Below are positions 1-5,295 of a stretch of 6,610 bases of DNA, piece by piece (position 1 is the stretch's first letter; each line of letters starts with the position of its first letter). The stretch is from assembly GCA_031287585.1 (NCBI GenBank), contig JAITST010000334.1, positions 1 to 6,610 on the forward strand. The letters run 5' to 3'. This stretch comes from Planctomycetaceae bacterium. Lineage in GTDB: Bacteria > Planctomycetota > Planctomycetia > Pirellulales > Thermoguttaceae. Position numbers and translations under genes: made by a program. The notes under the pieces were generated by a model, which saw only the letters and a program-made list of their open reading frames with translations, was not told the DNA's origin and did no database searches.

Positions 1-76
1 CGGTAAGAATCGACTCTTGTGCAAACAAACACGAAACAAACAACGTTACAACAAGGAATACGCAGAAACGTTTCAT
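1..76 (-). CDS. N-terminus of a secreted protein (partial, runs off the left edge)
   Basis: Reading the minus strand from the ATG at 76-74 gives 25 codons starting MKRFCVFLVVTLFVSCLFAQ. This is a classic Sec signal peptide: a short basic start (K2, R3), a hydrophobic core of about 14 residues, and a likely signal peptidase I site after Leu-Phe-Ala before Gln20. Cys16 is a poor lipobox fit because Phe is at -3. A Shine-Dalgarno GGAGA lies at 89-85 with an 8-base spacer, and a promoter-like pair lies further upstream at 152-124, so the start is well supported. The mature protein lies outside the window, so its function cannot be told. The gene is too short here to be found by an ORF length cut-off. 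Confidence 0.72.
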   Translation of the reverse strand, partial: MKRFCVFLVVTLFVSCLFAQESILT

Positions 77-123
77 AGTGGAAGTCTCCGTTAAAAGTTG
101 GACGTGAAAAACGACAGAACCGA

Positions 124-152
124 ATTGTAACAGAATGGGGTTGGTATGGCAA
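124..152 (-). promoter_or_regulatory. Sigma70-type promoter for the secreted-protein gene
   Basis: On the minus strand there is TTGCCA (152-147), a 17-base spacer, then TACAAT (129-124). Each hexamer matches the sigma70 consensus at 5 of 6 positions. Transcription would begin near 117, leaving a leader of about 40 bases that contains the GGAGA ribosome binding site at 89-85. No operator-like repeat is seen around it. Confidence 0.55.
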
Positions 153-187
153 TATACCGAACGGGCATTTCTAAAATCCTCAATTTT

Positions 188-215
188 AACGCAGAGTTCG
201 CAAAGAAACGCAGAG
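188..215. repeat. AACGCAGAG-type repeat, period of about 9 bases
   Basis: The stretch reads AACGCAGAG, TTCGCAAAG, then A plus AACGCAGAG: three related 9-base units with one extra base. It lies in the spacer between lepB and the secreted-protein gene. An open frame over it (146-436) translates to a basic stretch with NAEFAKKRRDF. That is simply the repeat read as protein, so no gene is called here. From memory, similar AACGCAGAG repeats are scattered in many environmental bacterial genomes. The rest of the 77-374 spacer holds only the promoter above, a GTATCAAG direct repeat (252-259 and 267-274) and the palindrome at 293-317. Confidence 0.55.
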
Positions 216-292
216 ATTTTATTTTGTTTTTTGATTCGAGGAAGTTTTCACGTATCAAGTATCCGCGTATCAAGGAATTGCTGTTGATTCAC

Positions 293-317
293 TTTCGGTT
301 GGCGCGCCAACCGGAAT
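293..317. repeat. GGTTGGCGCGCCAACC palindrome, copy 1
   Basis: An 18-base perfect palindrome lies at 296-313 (centre between 304 and 305), flanked by TTT and GAAT. It sits 58 bases beyond the lepB stop codon, so lepB transcripts would run into it. No T-tract follows on either strand, so a simple intrinsic terminator is doubtful. The core contains the sequence GGCGCGCC. It is one member of a family seen at seven loci in the window. Confidence 0.8.
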
Positions 318-374
318 CGCAAATCAATAAAACCTGTCATTCAAACCAATCACGAAAACGACAGAGCGTAATGT

Positions 375-2228
375 CTAGTCAATCCAGCGCATCTTGGGGA
401 AGTTCGGAACCAAAGCGATATTTGTTCCCGGTATGAACCAGCCGTGAGGCCAATAAACATAAAACGCTTCGCCGATCAAAAACTTGCGGTCAACATAATG
501 CGGGATGCCGTCGGAAGTCCACAGGCGGCTGTCTTTGCTTTGTGCGCTGTTGTCGCCGCACATCAAAAATTGGTCTTTGCCCAGTTCAAAAGTTGTAACC
601 CGCGTCTTTCCCAATTCGCTCCACTGCGACGGCGTTGTCAGAATCTCGCGAATCCCGCCTTCGTAATTCGGAAAAGGCGAATTAATCAAATCGCATTGCA
701 TATCCATCATCCTCGCGTCGCACGAAATATAATATTGATCCCGCTCGATTTTCAGATGTTCCACCTGCGCCGTCAATCCTTTCACACCGATTGCCGCCGG
801 TTCCAAATCCGCAGCCGTCGGAGAACGATCACGGGCTAACTTTGTTTTCGGCAAACACAACGCGTCGTATTCGCCTTTCTCTTGCAAGTCAATCTCTTTG
901 CCGTTGATCATCAATCGCAATTCCTCGTCGATATTGCAAAACTTGACATCGTATGTGCCGCCCGTTTTGAACGGCAAATCAACCGCAAAGAGCTTAAACT
1001 CTGGAACATCGGGAATTGAAAATGTTGCGCATTTGTTTGACAAATCCATTTCACAAACAAAAGCGATACCGCCTTTCACGAGCCGGAAAAAAACTGACCC
1101 GCTCATATTTTCGCGAGATACAATGTTCAAACGGCAACTCAACGCCAAATCGCCAACCCAATTTTGTCCGACTCCGGGATTTTTCGCAATGATCTGCTGA
1201 ACCTTGCGGTCTTTGATTCGCGGAGAATCGGCAACCGTGATTTCGGACGGCATACGATCACCATAAACCGTTACGTCAGAATTATACGCGAGATAATCCG
1301 TGATTAACTGCGGCTTGCCCGACGTTTGCGACATCGGCAAACGATGATTGAGCAGTTGCAGCCAATCTTTGGACGACGGCACGATATTCTGATAAGTCAA
1401 CCAATGCGTCTCGTCATCCGACGCATCGCAACGAAACGATCTGTAATCCTCGCTGCGTCCCCAAACCTTATCGCCTTGCCAACGTTCGGGATAACCAATC
1501 TTGTGAATCATCGGCACAACGTAATCGTTATCGTTCACGGGGCGGAGCATCGACAAGAGTTGACGAAGCGGTTTGCGTTGAATCTTGAACTCGGTTTCGC
1601 CATTCTTCATCACAAAAATATCGCCGTTATGAATTTGCAGCGTTTCGTTTTCGACACCGACAAGCCGTTTGATAAAATTGGTATAAGGATCGGCGGGATA
1701 GCGGAACACGGTAACGTGCCATCGGGCGGGATTGCGAAAATCGAACACGTTTTTGTTGACAAAAATCCGGTCGCCGTTGTAAGACGGATACGGTTCGCGG
1801 GCGGTATTGTCCTTATCGAGATACGTCGCGTAATAGCAATTCGGGCAAGTCCCGGCAACAATCTTCGTTGTTACAACGTTTTCGCGAGGAGTGCGCCGCC
1901 AAAGAATGTTCCAAATGTTCCAAAGGTTTGTGATTGACGGTGCTGACGGGCTATCGGCGATCTCGCTCGATTCTTTGATGCCGAGTTGAAATTGAAAACC
2001 GCACGCTTCGCAAGCGATGTCTTTGTGGCGACCCATTAGCGTCGAAGCCATCGAGCCGGTCGGGATACTGTACGCTTCGATGACGAACGCTTTGAAAATG
2101 AACGCCAAAACGAGAGCCACGCCGAGTGCTTCGACATATTCCCGCATAACGCGAACGGTGCTGACTTGTTCTTCCGCCGTGTTCTTGTCCTTGTTTTTGT
2201 TTGTTTGTTTTTGTGTTTCTTTTGCCAT
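375..2228 (-). CDS. lepB: Signal peptidase I (S26), long planctomycete-type form
   Basis: This membrane serine protease removes signal peptides from exported proteins on the outer face of the cytoplasmic membrane. From the ATG at 2228 it has 617 residues. A low-complexity Lys/Gln/Thr/Asn-rich N-terminus is followed by one membrane segment (about 33-52), then box B SIPTGSM with nucleophile Ser59. Box D IKRLVGV carries the general base Lys187, and box E is GDNSAQSKDSRLW (about 558-570). Two Cys pairs (C73/C76 and C128/C131) could form a zinc ribbon. About 300 residues between boxes D and E form an insert. Its second part looks beta-rich, like a concanavalin-type sandwich. E. coli LepB has 324 residues. 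The frame is open up to an ATG at 2303, but that start would place the putative promoter (2294-2321) partly inside the gene; the ATG at 2228 is preferred although it has no clear Shine-Dalgarno. Confidence 0.92.
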   Translation of the reverse strand: MAKETQKQTNKNKDKNTAEEQVSTVRVMREYVEALGVALVLAFIFKAFVIEAYSIPTGSMASTLMGRHKDIACEACGFQFQLGIKESSEIADSPSAPSITNLWNIWNILWRRTPRENVVTTKIVAGTCPNCYYATYLDKDNTAREPYPSYNGDRIFVNKNVFDFRNPARWHVTVFRYPADPYTNFIKRLVGVENETLQIHNGDIFVMKNGETEFKIQRKPLRQLLSMLRPVNDNDYVVPMIHKIGYPERWQGDKVWGRSEDYRSFRCDASDDETHWLTYQNIVPSSKDWLQLLNHRLPMSQTSGKPQLITDYLAYNSDVTVYGDRMPSEITVADSPRIKDRKVQQIIAKNPGVGQNWVGDLALSCRLNIVSRENMSGSVFFRLVKGGIAFVCEMDLSNKCATFSIPDVPEFKLFAVDLPFKTGGTYDVKFCNIDEELRLMINGKEIDLQEKGEYDALCLPKTKLARDRSPTAADLEPAAIGVKGLTAQVEHLKIERDQYYISCDARMMDMQCDLINSPFPNYEGGIREILTTPSQWSELGKTRVTTFELGKDQFLMCGDNSAQSKDSRLWTSDGIPHYVDRKFLIGEAFYVYWPHGWFIPGTNIALVPNFPKMRWID

Positions 2229-2293
2229 TTTATTTGTTTCTGTTTGGTTTTGTATTTGCGACCGTCGCCGGTCAATGCTTTTTATTCGGAAAC

Positions 2294-2321
2294 AGTATAT
2301 CACGGAACGTCAGAAAAACAA
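2294..2321 (-). promoter_or_regulatory. Putative lepB promoter
   Basis: On the minus strand TTGTTT (2321-2316) is followed after 16 bases by TATACT (2299-2294). The -10 matches TATAAT at 5 of 6 positions, but the -35 matches TTGACA at only 3 of 6. Transcription would begin near 2287, about 60 bases before the ATG at 2228. A degenerate palindrome copy (2323-2347) ends one base upstream of the -35. Confidence 0.4.
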
Positions 2322-2322
2322 G

Positions 2323-2347
2323 TTTCGGTTGGCGCGATGACCGGAAT
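2323..2347. repeat. GGTTGGCGC palindrome, degenerate copy 2
   Basis: This copy matches copy 1 (293-317) at 22 of 25 positions. The three changes are clustered (CCA to ATG just right of the centre) and break the symmetry. It lies immediately upstream of the putative lepB -35 box. On the minus strand it is followed by ACTTGTTTTT, the same ten bases that follow the perfect copy at 2534-2555 on the plus strand. Confidence 0.7.
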
Positions 2348-2388
2348 GTTTTTGTTTAATGTTTTATTATTTTTTTTTCTTTATCGCA

Positions 2389-2441
2389 GTCGGTACTCCG
2401 ACGGAGTTACGCGAGGTTGACATCAACACGGCGTAACTCCG
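2389..2441. repeat. Two adjacent stem-loops in the lepB-infA spacer
   Basis: The first stem-loop is GTCGG (2389-2393), loop TACT, CCGAC (2398-2402). The second has 11-base perfect arms CGGAGTTACGC (2402-2412) and GCGTAACTCCG (2431-2441). Nested inside is GTTGA (2416-2420), CA, TCAAC (2423-2427), so the whole of 2402-2441 can form one long hairpin. The first stem shares base 2402 with the second. An A/T-rich tract (about 2348-2382) lies just to the left. No coding region is seen, and a role as a bidirectional barrier between the divergent genes is only a guess. Confidence 0.6.
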
Positions 2442-2496
2442 CTGCGTTTCGTTACCGCCTGTTATTTTCTCCCCAATAATTCACCCACCAAAAATA

Positions 2497-2523
2497 ATCC
2501 CGTCAATCTTGTAAATCCCGTCT
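2497..2523. repeat. ATCCYGTCA 9-base-period repeat, degenerate copy
   Basis: Three 9-base units, ATCCCGTCA, ATCTTGTAA and ATCCCGTCT, are related to the better copies at 5061-5087 and 6217-6243. The unit consensus is ATCCYGTYA. It sits upstream of the palindrome and promoter of infA. Confidence 0.5.
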
Positions 2524-2533
2524 GAAAAATTAT

Positions 2534-2555
2534 TCCGGTTGGCGCGCCAACCGGA
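2534..2555. repeat. GGTTGGCGCGCCAACC palindrome, perfect 22-base copy 3
   Basis: A 22-base perfect palindrome with TCCGG/CCGGA ends, centred between 2544 and 2545. It is followed on the plus strand by CTTGTTTTTT and on the minus strand by a run of five T, so it would look like a terminator hairpin in either direction. However, no plus-strand gene ends just before it. The next feature is the putative infA -35, starting one base away. Confidence 0.85.
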
Positions 2556-2556
2556 C

Positions 2557-2584
2557 TTGTTTTTTAATTTGATTGCGGTAGAAT
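2557..2584 (+). promoter_or_regulatory. Putative infA promoter
   Basis: TTGTTT (2557-2562), a 16-base spacer and TAGAAT (2579-2584) resemble a sigma70 promoter, with the -10 at 5 of 6. Transcription would start near 2591, giving a leader of about 38 bases. An alternative is TTGATT (2569-2574) with TATAGT (2594-2599), but its 19-base spacer is longer than ideal. The first pair has the same layout relative to its palindrome as the putative lepB promoter. Confidence 0.35.
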
Positions 2585-2628
2585 AGTGGGCGTTATAGTT
2601 GCCGTAAGGGTGAATTTCAAGGAATTGT

Positions 2629-2859
2629 ATGTCTGATGGAAAAGTCAAAGAAGACTCTGTTGAAATGCAGGGAACAGTGATTGAAGAAGTGCGAGGAGCA
2701 TTTCGGGTCAAGTTGGATGTGAACGATCACATCATCTTGTGCCGTCTCGCCGGAAAAATGCGAAAGTTTCGTATTCGCGTTGTTCCGGGCGATCACGTTA
2801 CTGTTGAAGTCAGCCCTTACGATATGACACGCGGTCGGATTACCTATCGCGAAAAATAA
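2629..2859 (+). CDS. infA: Translation initiation factor IF-1
   Basis: This 76-residue protein is a single S1-type OB fold. It binds the A site of the 30S subunit with IF-2 and IF-3 during initiation. Family landmarks are easy to read: EMQGTVIEEV near the start (compare EMQGTVLE in E. coli), the highly conserved AGKMRKFRIRV loop (about 41-51), PGDHVTVEVSPYD (53-65) and the closing RGRITYR. Length agrees with the usual 70-75 residues, with a few extra residues at the N-terminus. A Shine-Dalgarno AAGGA (2619-2623) stands 5 bases before the ATG. The gene stands alone rather than in a ribosomal protein cluster. The next plus-strand gene begins 87 bases downstream, and co-transcription is possible but not shown. 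Confidence 0.96.
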   Translation: MSDGKVKEDSVEMQGTVIEEVRGAFRVKLDVNDHIILCRLAGKMRKFRIRVVPGDHVTVEVSPYDMTRGRITYREK

Positions 2860-2931
2860 TTTGCGTCACGACGAACATTCTGCTCGTTGCTGATGCTTTC
2901 GATGTCCTAATCATTTTAACCCCCCTAAATT

Positions 2932-2937
2932 AAGGAG
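2932..2937 (+). promoter_or_regulatory. Shine-Dalgarno that decides the start at 2947
   Basis: AAGGAG directly abuts the ATG at 2938 (zero spacing) but stands 9 bases before the in-frame ATG at 2947. The latter is the workable geometry, so the protein starts MTSRREF rather than MKSMTSRREF. Confidence 0.75.
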
Positions 2938-2946
2938 ATGAAATCA

Positions 2947-3909
2947 ATGACCTCACGCCGTGAATTTCTTCAAACCGGTGCCGCTGTTGCGGGATCTGCG
3001 TTTTTTTTCGGAGGATTTAGTTCCTCTGCCGAAAGTGCTGTTGTTGCCGGCACGCCGTTTTCCACAAAACTCGGTTGGAAAATCGGTCCGCAAATTTATT
3101 CGTTTAACCGCTTCCCGTTTGCCGAAGCGATTAAAAAAGTTCAAGCCACTGGAGCCGGCAGTTTCGAGTTGTACAGCGGACAGAAGTTGTCCCGAGATGT
3201 CGATGTTCGGGTCGGTCCCGATCTTTTGAAGCCGGAAAACAAAGACGCTCTCAAACTTTTCAAAGACCTTCTGGCAGAAACCGGATGCAAGCCGCACGCG
3301 ATGGGTGTTTGTCCCGCTGACCGCGCTCATTTCGATTTCGCAGCCGCGATTGGATTCAGCGTCATCAATGCCGAACCGAAGTTTGACAAAATCGACGAAG
3401 TCGGCAAACTGGCGGAAGAGTACAAGTTTCACGTCGGCTTGCACAATCATCCGAAAGCGTCGATTTACTGGGACCCGCAAATTGTGGTGGATCACCTCAA
3501 AAATGCCAGTCCTCGCATCGGGGCGTGTGCCGATACCGGACATTGGCTCCGCAGCGATCTCAATCCGGTTGAGTGCCTCCGAAAACTCAAAGGACACCTT
3601 GTCAGTTTTCACATCAAGGACTTGAAAAAGACGGCGGACGGTAAACTTGATGCCGATTGCGTGATGGGTCAAGGCGCGGTCGGTATCGCGGACGTTTTGA
3701 AGGAAGTTGCCGCTCAAGGTTTCAAAGGTCCGTTCTCCATCGAATTTGAAGCCGCTTGGGACAACAACGTTCAGCAAGTTGCGGACAGCGTCGTGTTCTT
3801 TGAAGAAACCGCGAAAGAAATTTTCCAAGCGAAAAGCCCGATTGAAAAGGCAAGGTTGAACCGAAACAGGAACATCTTCAGCCGCTTACGCAGCCGGTTG
3901 GGCGGTTAA
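2947..3909 (+). CDS. Tat-exported sugar phosphate isomerase/epimerase-like TIM-barrel protein
   Basis: The 320-residue product belongs to the xylose-isomerase-like TIM-barrel group (AP endonuclease family 2 type), probably acting on a sugar or sugar derivative outside the cytoplasm. The exact substrate is not readable. Residues 1 to about 35 are a twin-arginine signal: SRREFLQ, then a hydrophobic stretch and small residues. Candidate metal and active-site residues, in family-like order, are E74 (FELYSG), E143 (NAEPKFD), H166/H168 (GLHNHP), D196/H199 (ADTGHW), H222 (FHIKD) and E266/E268 (SIEFEAAW). The Tat signal fits a protein that folds and binds its metal before export. After the last helix the C-terminus ends in an Arg-rich tail (about 296-320) that looks unlike the family and may be repeat-derived. 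A strong hairpin follows at 3953-4004. Confidence 0.85.
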   Translation: MTSRREFLQTGAAVAGSAFFFGGFSSSAESAVVAGTPFSTKLGWKIGPQIYSFNRFPFAEAIKKVQATGAGSFELYSGQKLSRDVDVRVGPDLLKPENKDALKLFKDLLAETGCKPHAMGVCPADRAHFDFAAAIGFSVINAEPKFDKIDEVGKLAEEYKFHVGLHNHPKASIYWDPQIVVDHLKNASPRIGACADTGHWLRSDLNPVECLRKLKGHLVSFHIKDLKKTADGKLDADCVMGQGAVGIADVLKEVAAQGFKGPFSIEFEAAWDNNVQQVADSVVFFEETAKEIFQAKSPIEKARLNRNRNIFSRLRSRLGG

Positions 3910-3931
3910 TGCTTGATGTTGTTTCTCCTGA

Positions 3932-4058
3932 CGCGCCAACCGTTGGAAATGGAGAGCGTTGAGTGTAGAATGTGAAATCAGTCAAATTCTACACGCGATG
4001 CTCTGCGTTTTGTGTTTGTTTGATGAACATAAAAAAAACATTTGCGCCGGTTGGCGCG
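3932..4058. repeat. 127-base element with inverted palindrome half-copies at its ends
   Basis: The left end is CGCGCCAACCG (3932-3942) and the right end is its exact reverse complement CGGTTGGCGCG (4048-4058). Between them lie a long hairpin (3953-4004) and an A-run (4031-4038). The right end can also form its own small hairpin GCGCC-GGTT-GGCGC (4044-4057). There is no coding frame of note and no clear target-site duplication. It fills most of the spacer between the TIM-barrel gene and the YhaM-like gene. It resembles a small non-autonomous repeat element, but could be two independent half-palindromes. Confidence 0.5.
3953..4004 (+). terminator. Strong stem-loop after the TIM-barrel gene
   Basis: Arms 3953-3971 and 3986-4004 pair over 19 positions with one mismatch and two G-T wobbles around a 14-base loop. 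The inner nine base pairs are GTGTAGAAT with ATTCTACAC. A T-rich but interrupted tract (4007-4020) follows. It begins 44 bases beyond the stop codon at 3909, so it could end or protect the upstream transcript. The lack of a clean U-run makes transcript stabilisation as likely as termination. Confidence 0.5.
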
Positions 4059-4076
4059 TTTGATTGTCAATGACGA

Positions 4077-5174
4077 ATGCTCAACTCGACTATCGTTTCA
4101 CTTCACGAACTTGAACCGAATCAAGATGCCGTTTTTTTTGCGATTCTTGCTGAAAAAGAAACGTTGGAAACGAAAGGCGGTAAGCCGTATCTGCGTATCA
4201 CCGTAAAAGACGCGCGGCGGGAAGTCAAGTTTCCCGTTTGGTCAGCGGATGCGGTTTATCCAGAAATTAAAAAGATTCCCGCCGGAACGTATTGCAAAAT
4301 GCAAGCGGTTTATCGGGTTTCGCAATTCGGTCCGCAGTTGGAGATTCGCAAAATCCGCCCCGCCGAAATCAGCGATGAAAAGGACGGTTTCGATCCGTTG
4401 CTTTTACGTCCGCATAGTTCGCTGCCGTTGGACGCGATGTGGGATGAGTTAAAGACTTTTGCCGCAAAGCAACTTGGTAAAAGTACACTGCTGAACATCG
4501 TTACAAAAATCCTGACGGAGAATCGCGCGTTCCTCGAAGCCGGTGTTGCTTCACGGCATCATCATCACAATTATATTGGCGGGTTATTGGAACACACTTT
4601 GTCGGTCTCAAAAATTGCAGCGGCATTGGTTGATCATTACCAAAAAATGTATCCTCACAAGAAAGACGAAATTGCCCGCCCCATCGTTGTAACGGCAGCC
4701 GTTCTGCACGACATCGGCAAGATACGGGAATATGAGCCGGAAATCGGTTCGCCTGTTCACAGTGTCGAAGGCGAACTTTTGGGACACGCGATTTTGGGAC
4801 GCGATATTTTTCGTGAAGCCGCAAAAGAGTTTGGACTCGACGCGCCAACCCAAATGCACATCGAACATATTATCGTTTCGCATCAGCGTTACGCGGATTG
4901 GGGAGCGGCGAAACCGGGACGTTGCAGAATAACGCAGTGTGCATCGTTTTACTACATTGTTTTGCAAAAAAACGCTGTATTATGCTGCAAGTCTGGTTGG
5001 CGCATCAACCGAGATTTTTTAGACGGGATTGACTGGATTTACGAGATCGTTTCAACAATTATCCTGTCAATCCCGTTCATCCTGTCTAATTTTTGTTGCG
5101 CACAAAGGCACGGAGGACACGGAGAATCTTTTCCCCCTCCGTGTCCTTTGCGGCTCCGTGCGCAACTTTCTTAA
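4077..5174 (+). CDS. YhaM-like 3'-5' exoribonuclease (OB fold + HD domain), damaged at its 3' end
   Basis: The N-terminal part (about 1-105) reads as a nucleic-acid-binding OB fold (FFAILAEKETLETKGGKPYLRITV). The HD phosphohydrolase domain follows: GGLLEHTLSV with H173, LHDIGK with H211-D212, then H261, H264 and H269 in HIEHIIVSH. Family members digest RNA from the 3' end with divalent metal. Similarity stops at about Pro280 (base 4916). The expected next part, around LHYADDLDAK with the last metal-binding Asp, is absent in all three frames. Instead 85 residues are read from a palindrome, 9-base repeats and a long hairpin up to the stop at 5174. B. subtilis YhaM has 314 residues. The protein is therefore probably inactive or altered. 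The start is the only in-frame ATG before the OB fold; no clear Shine-Dalgarno is seen. It could be a recent pseudogene. Confidence 0.82.
   Translation: MLNSTIVSLHELEPNQDAVFFAILAEKETLETKGGKPYLRITVKDARREVKFPVWSADAVYPEIKKIPAGTYCKMQAVYRVSQFGPQLEIRKIRPAEISDEKDGFDPLLLRPHSSLPLDAMWDELKTFAAKQLGKSTLLNIVTKILTENRAFLEAGVASRHHHHNYIGGLLEHTLSVSKIAAALVDHYQKMYPHKKDEIARPIVVTAAVLHDIGKIREYEPEIGSPVHSVEGELLGHAILGRDIFREAAKEFGLDAPTQMHIEHIIVSHQRYADWGAAKPGRCRITQCASFYYIVLQKNAVLCCKSGWRINRDFLDGIDWIYEIVSTIILSIPFILSNFCCAQRHGGHGESFPPPCPLRLRAQLS
4995..5020 (+). terminator. Palindrome copy with T-run inside the YhaM-like 3' extension
   Basis: GGTTGG (4995-5000), loop CGCA, TCAACC (5005-5010), GAGA, then TTTTTT (5015-5020) has the form of a short intrinsic terminator. 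The hairpin is also a member of the GGTTGGCGC palindrome family. It lies within the open frame but beyond the family-like region. Transcripts of the truncated gene may end here, before the stop codon at 5174. Confidence 0.45.
5022..5087. repeat. Inverted pair of ATCCYGTCA 9-base-period repeats
   Basis: The left half (5022-5048) is GACGGGATT, GACTGGATT, TACGAGATC. The right half (5061-5087) is ATCCTGTCA, ATCCCGTTC, ATCCTGTCT. Arms 5023-5038 and 5061-5076 are complementary at 15 of 16 positions. Each half is three 9-base units, and the two halves face each other across 12 bases. In the overlapping YhaM-like frame they are read as GIDWIYEIV and ILSIPFILSN. Confidence 0.7.
5057..5112. repeat. 56-base dispersed repeat, copy A
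   Basis: This stretch, from AATTATCC through the ATCCYGTCA units to GTTGCGCACAAAGGCACG, matches 6213-6268 at 51 of 56 positions with no gaps, in the same orientation. The two copies are about 1.15 kb apart. The last 18 bases are identical in both. Confidence 0.85.
5095..5166. repeat. Long hairpin built from CACGGAG units
   Basis: Arms 5095-5124 and 5137-5166 are each 30 bases. The outer 9 bases (GTTGCGCAC with GTGCGCAAC) and the inner 11 (AGGACACGGAG with CTCCGTGTCCT) pair perfectly. Ten bases between them are mispaired and form a symmetric internal loop. The apical loop is 12 bases (5125-5136). The arms contain repeats of CACGGAG with a 9-base period. The hairpin includes the last codons of the YhaM-like open frame. 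Confidence 0.75.
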
Positions 5175-5192
5175 ATGTTATTTTCCGTTAGC

Positions 5193-5211
5193 CGCGTTAC
5201 CCTGTAACGCG
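5193..5211. repeat. Short stem-loop CGCGTTAC-CCT-GTAACGCG
   Basis: Eight perfectly complementary bases (5193-5200 and 5204-5211) around a 3-base loop. It lies 18 bases beyond the YhaM-like stop codon at 5174. No T-run follows on either strand. Confidence 0.55.
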
Positions 5212-5223
5212 ATATTTGGTTGA

Positions 5224-5258
5224 CTTATTACCTTATCTGTACAAAATAAGGTAATAAG
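5224..5258. repeat. 13-base perfect A/T-rich stem-loop
   Basis: CTTATTACCTTAT (5224-5236) and ATAAGGTAATAAG (5246-5258) are exact reverse complements around a 9-base loop. A near-direct repeat GGTTGAsTTATT also appears at 5218-5229 and 5258-5269. It lies between the convergent YhaM-like and FGE-like genes, so it could serve as a shared transcript end, although it lacks a flanking U-run. Confidence 0.6.
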
Positions 5259-5295
5259 GTTGAGTTATTGTTGCCGTCATCATGCTACGAAGGTT

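Noticed and set aside
146..436. 96-residue plus-strand open frame
   Set aside because: It is made of the AACGCAGAG repeat, the palindrome and the antisense of the lepB 3' end; no ribosome binding site or family resemblance.
2229..2303. Longer lepB start at 2303
   Set aside because: It adds 25 residues of low-complexity sequence across the putative promoter; the ATG at 2228 is more plausible, although neither has a strong Shine-Dalgarno.
2953..3828. 291-residue minus-strand open frame opposite the TIM-barrel gene
   Set aside because: The plus-strand frame has a clear Shine-Dalgarno, Tat signal and family motifs; the minus frame is its shadow with no recognisable domain.
3932..4058. Riboswitch in the leader of the YhaM-like gene
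   Set aside because: The spacer is well structured, but no known riboswitch core motif was recognised; repeat ends explain the pairing better.
5022..5166. CRISPR array
   Set aside because: The repeats are 9-base units without spacers of constant length and without a longer conserved repeat.
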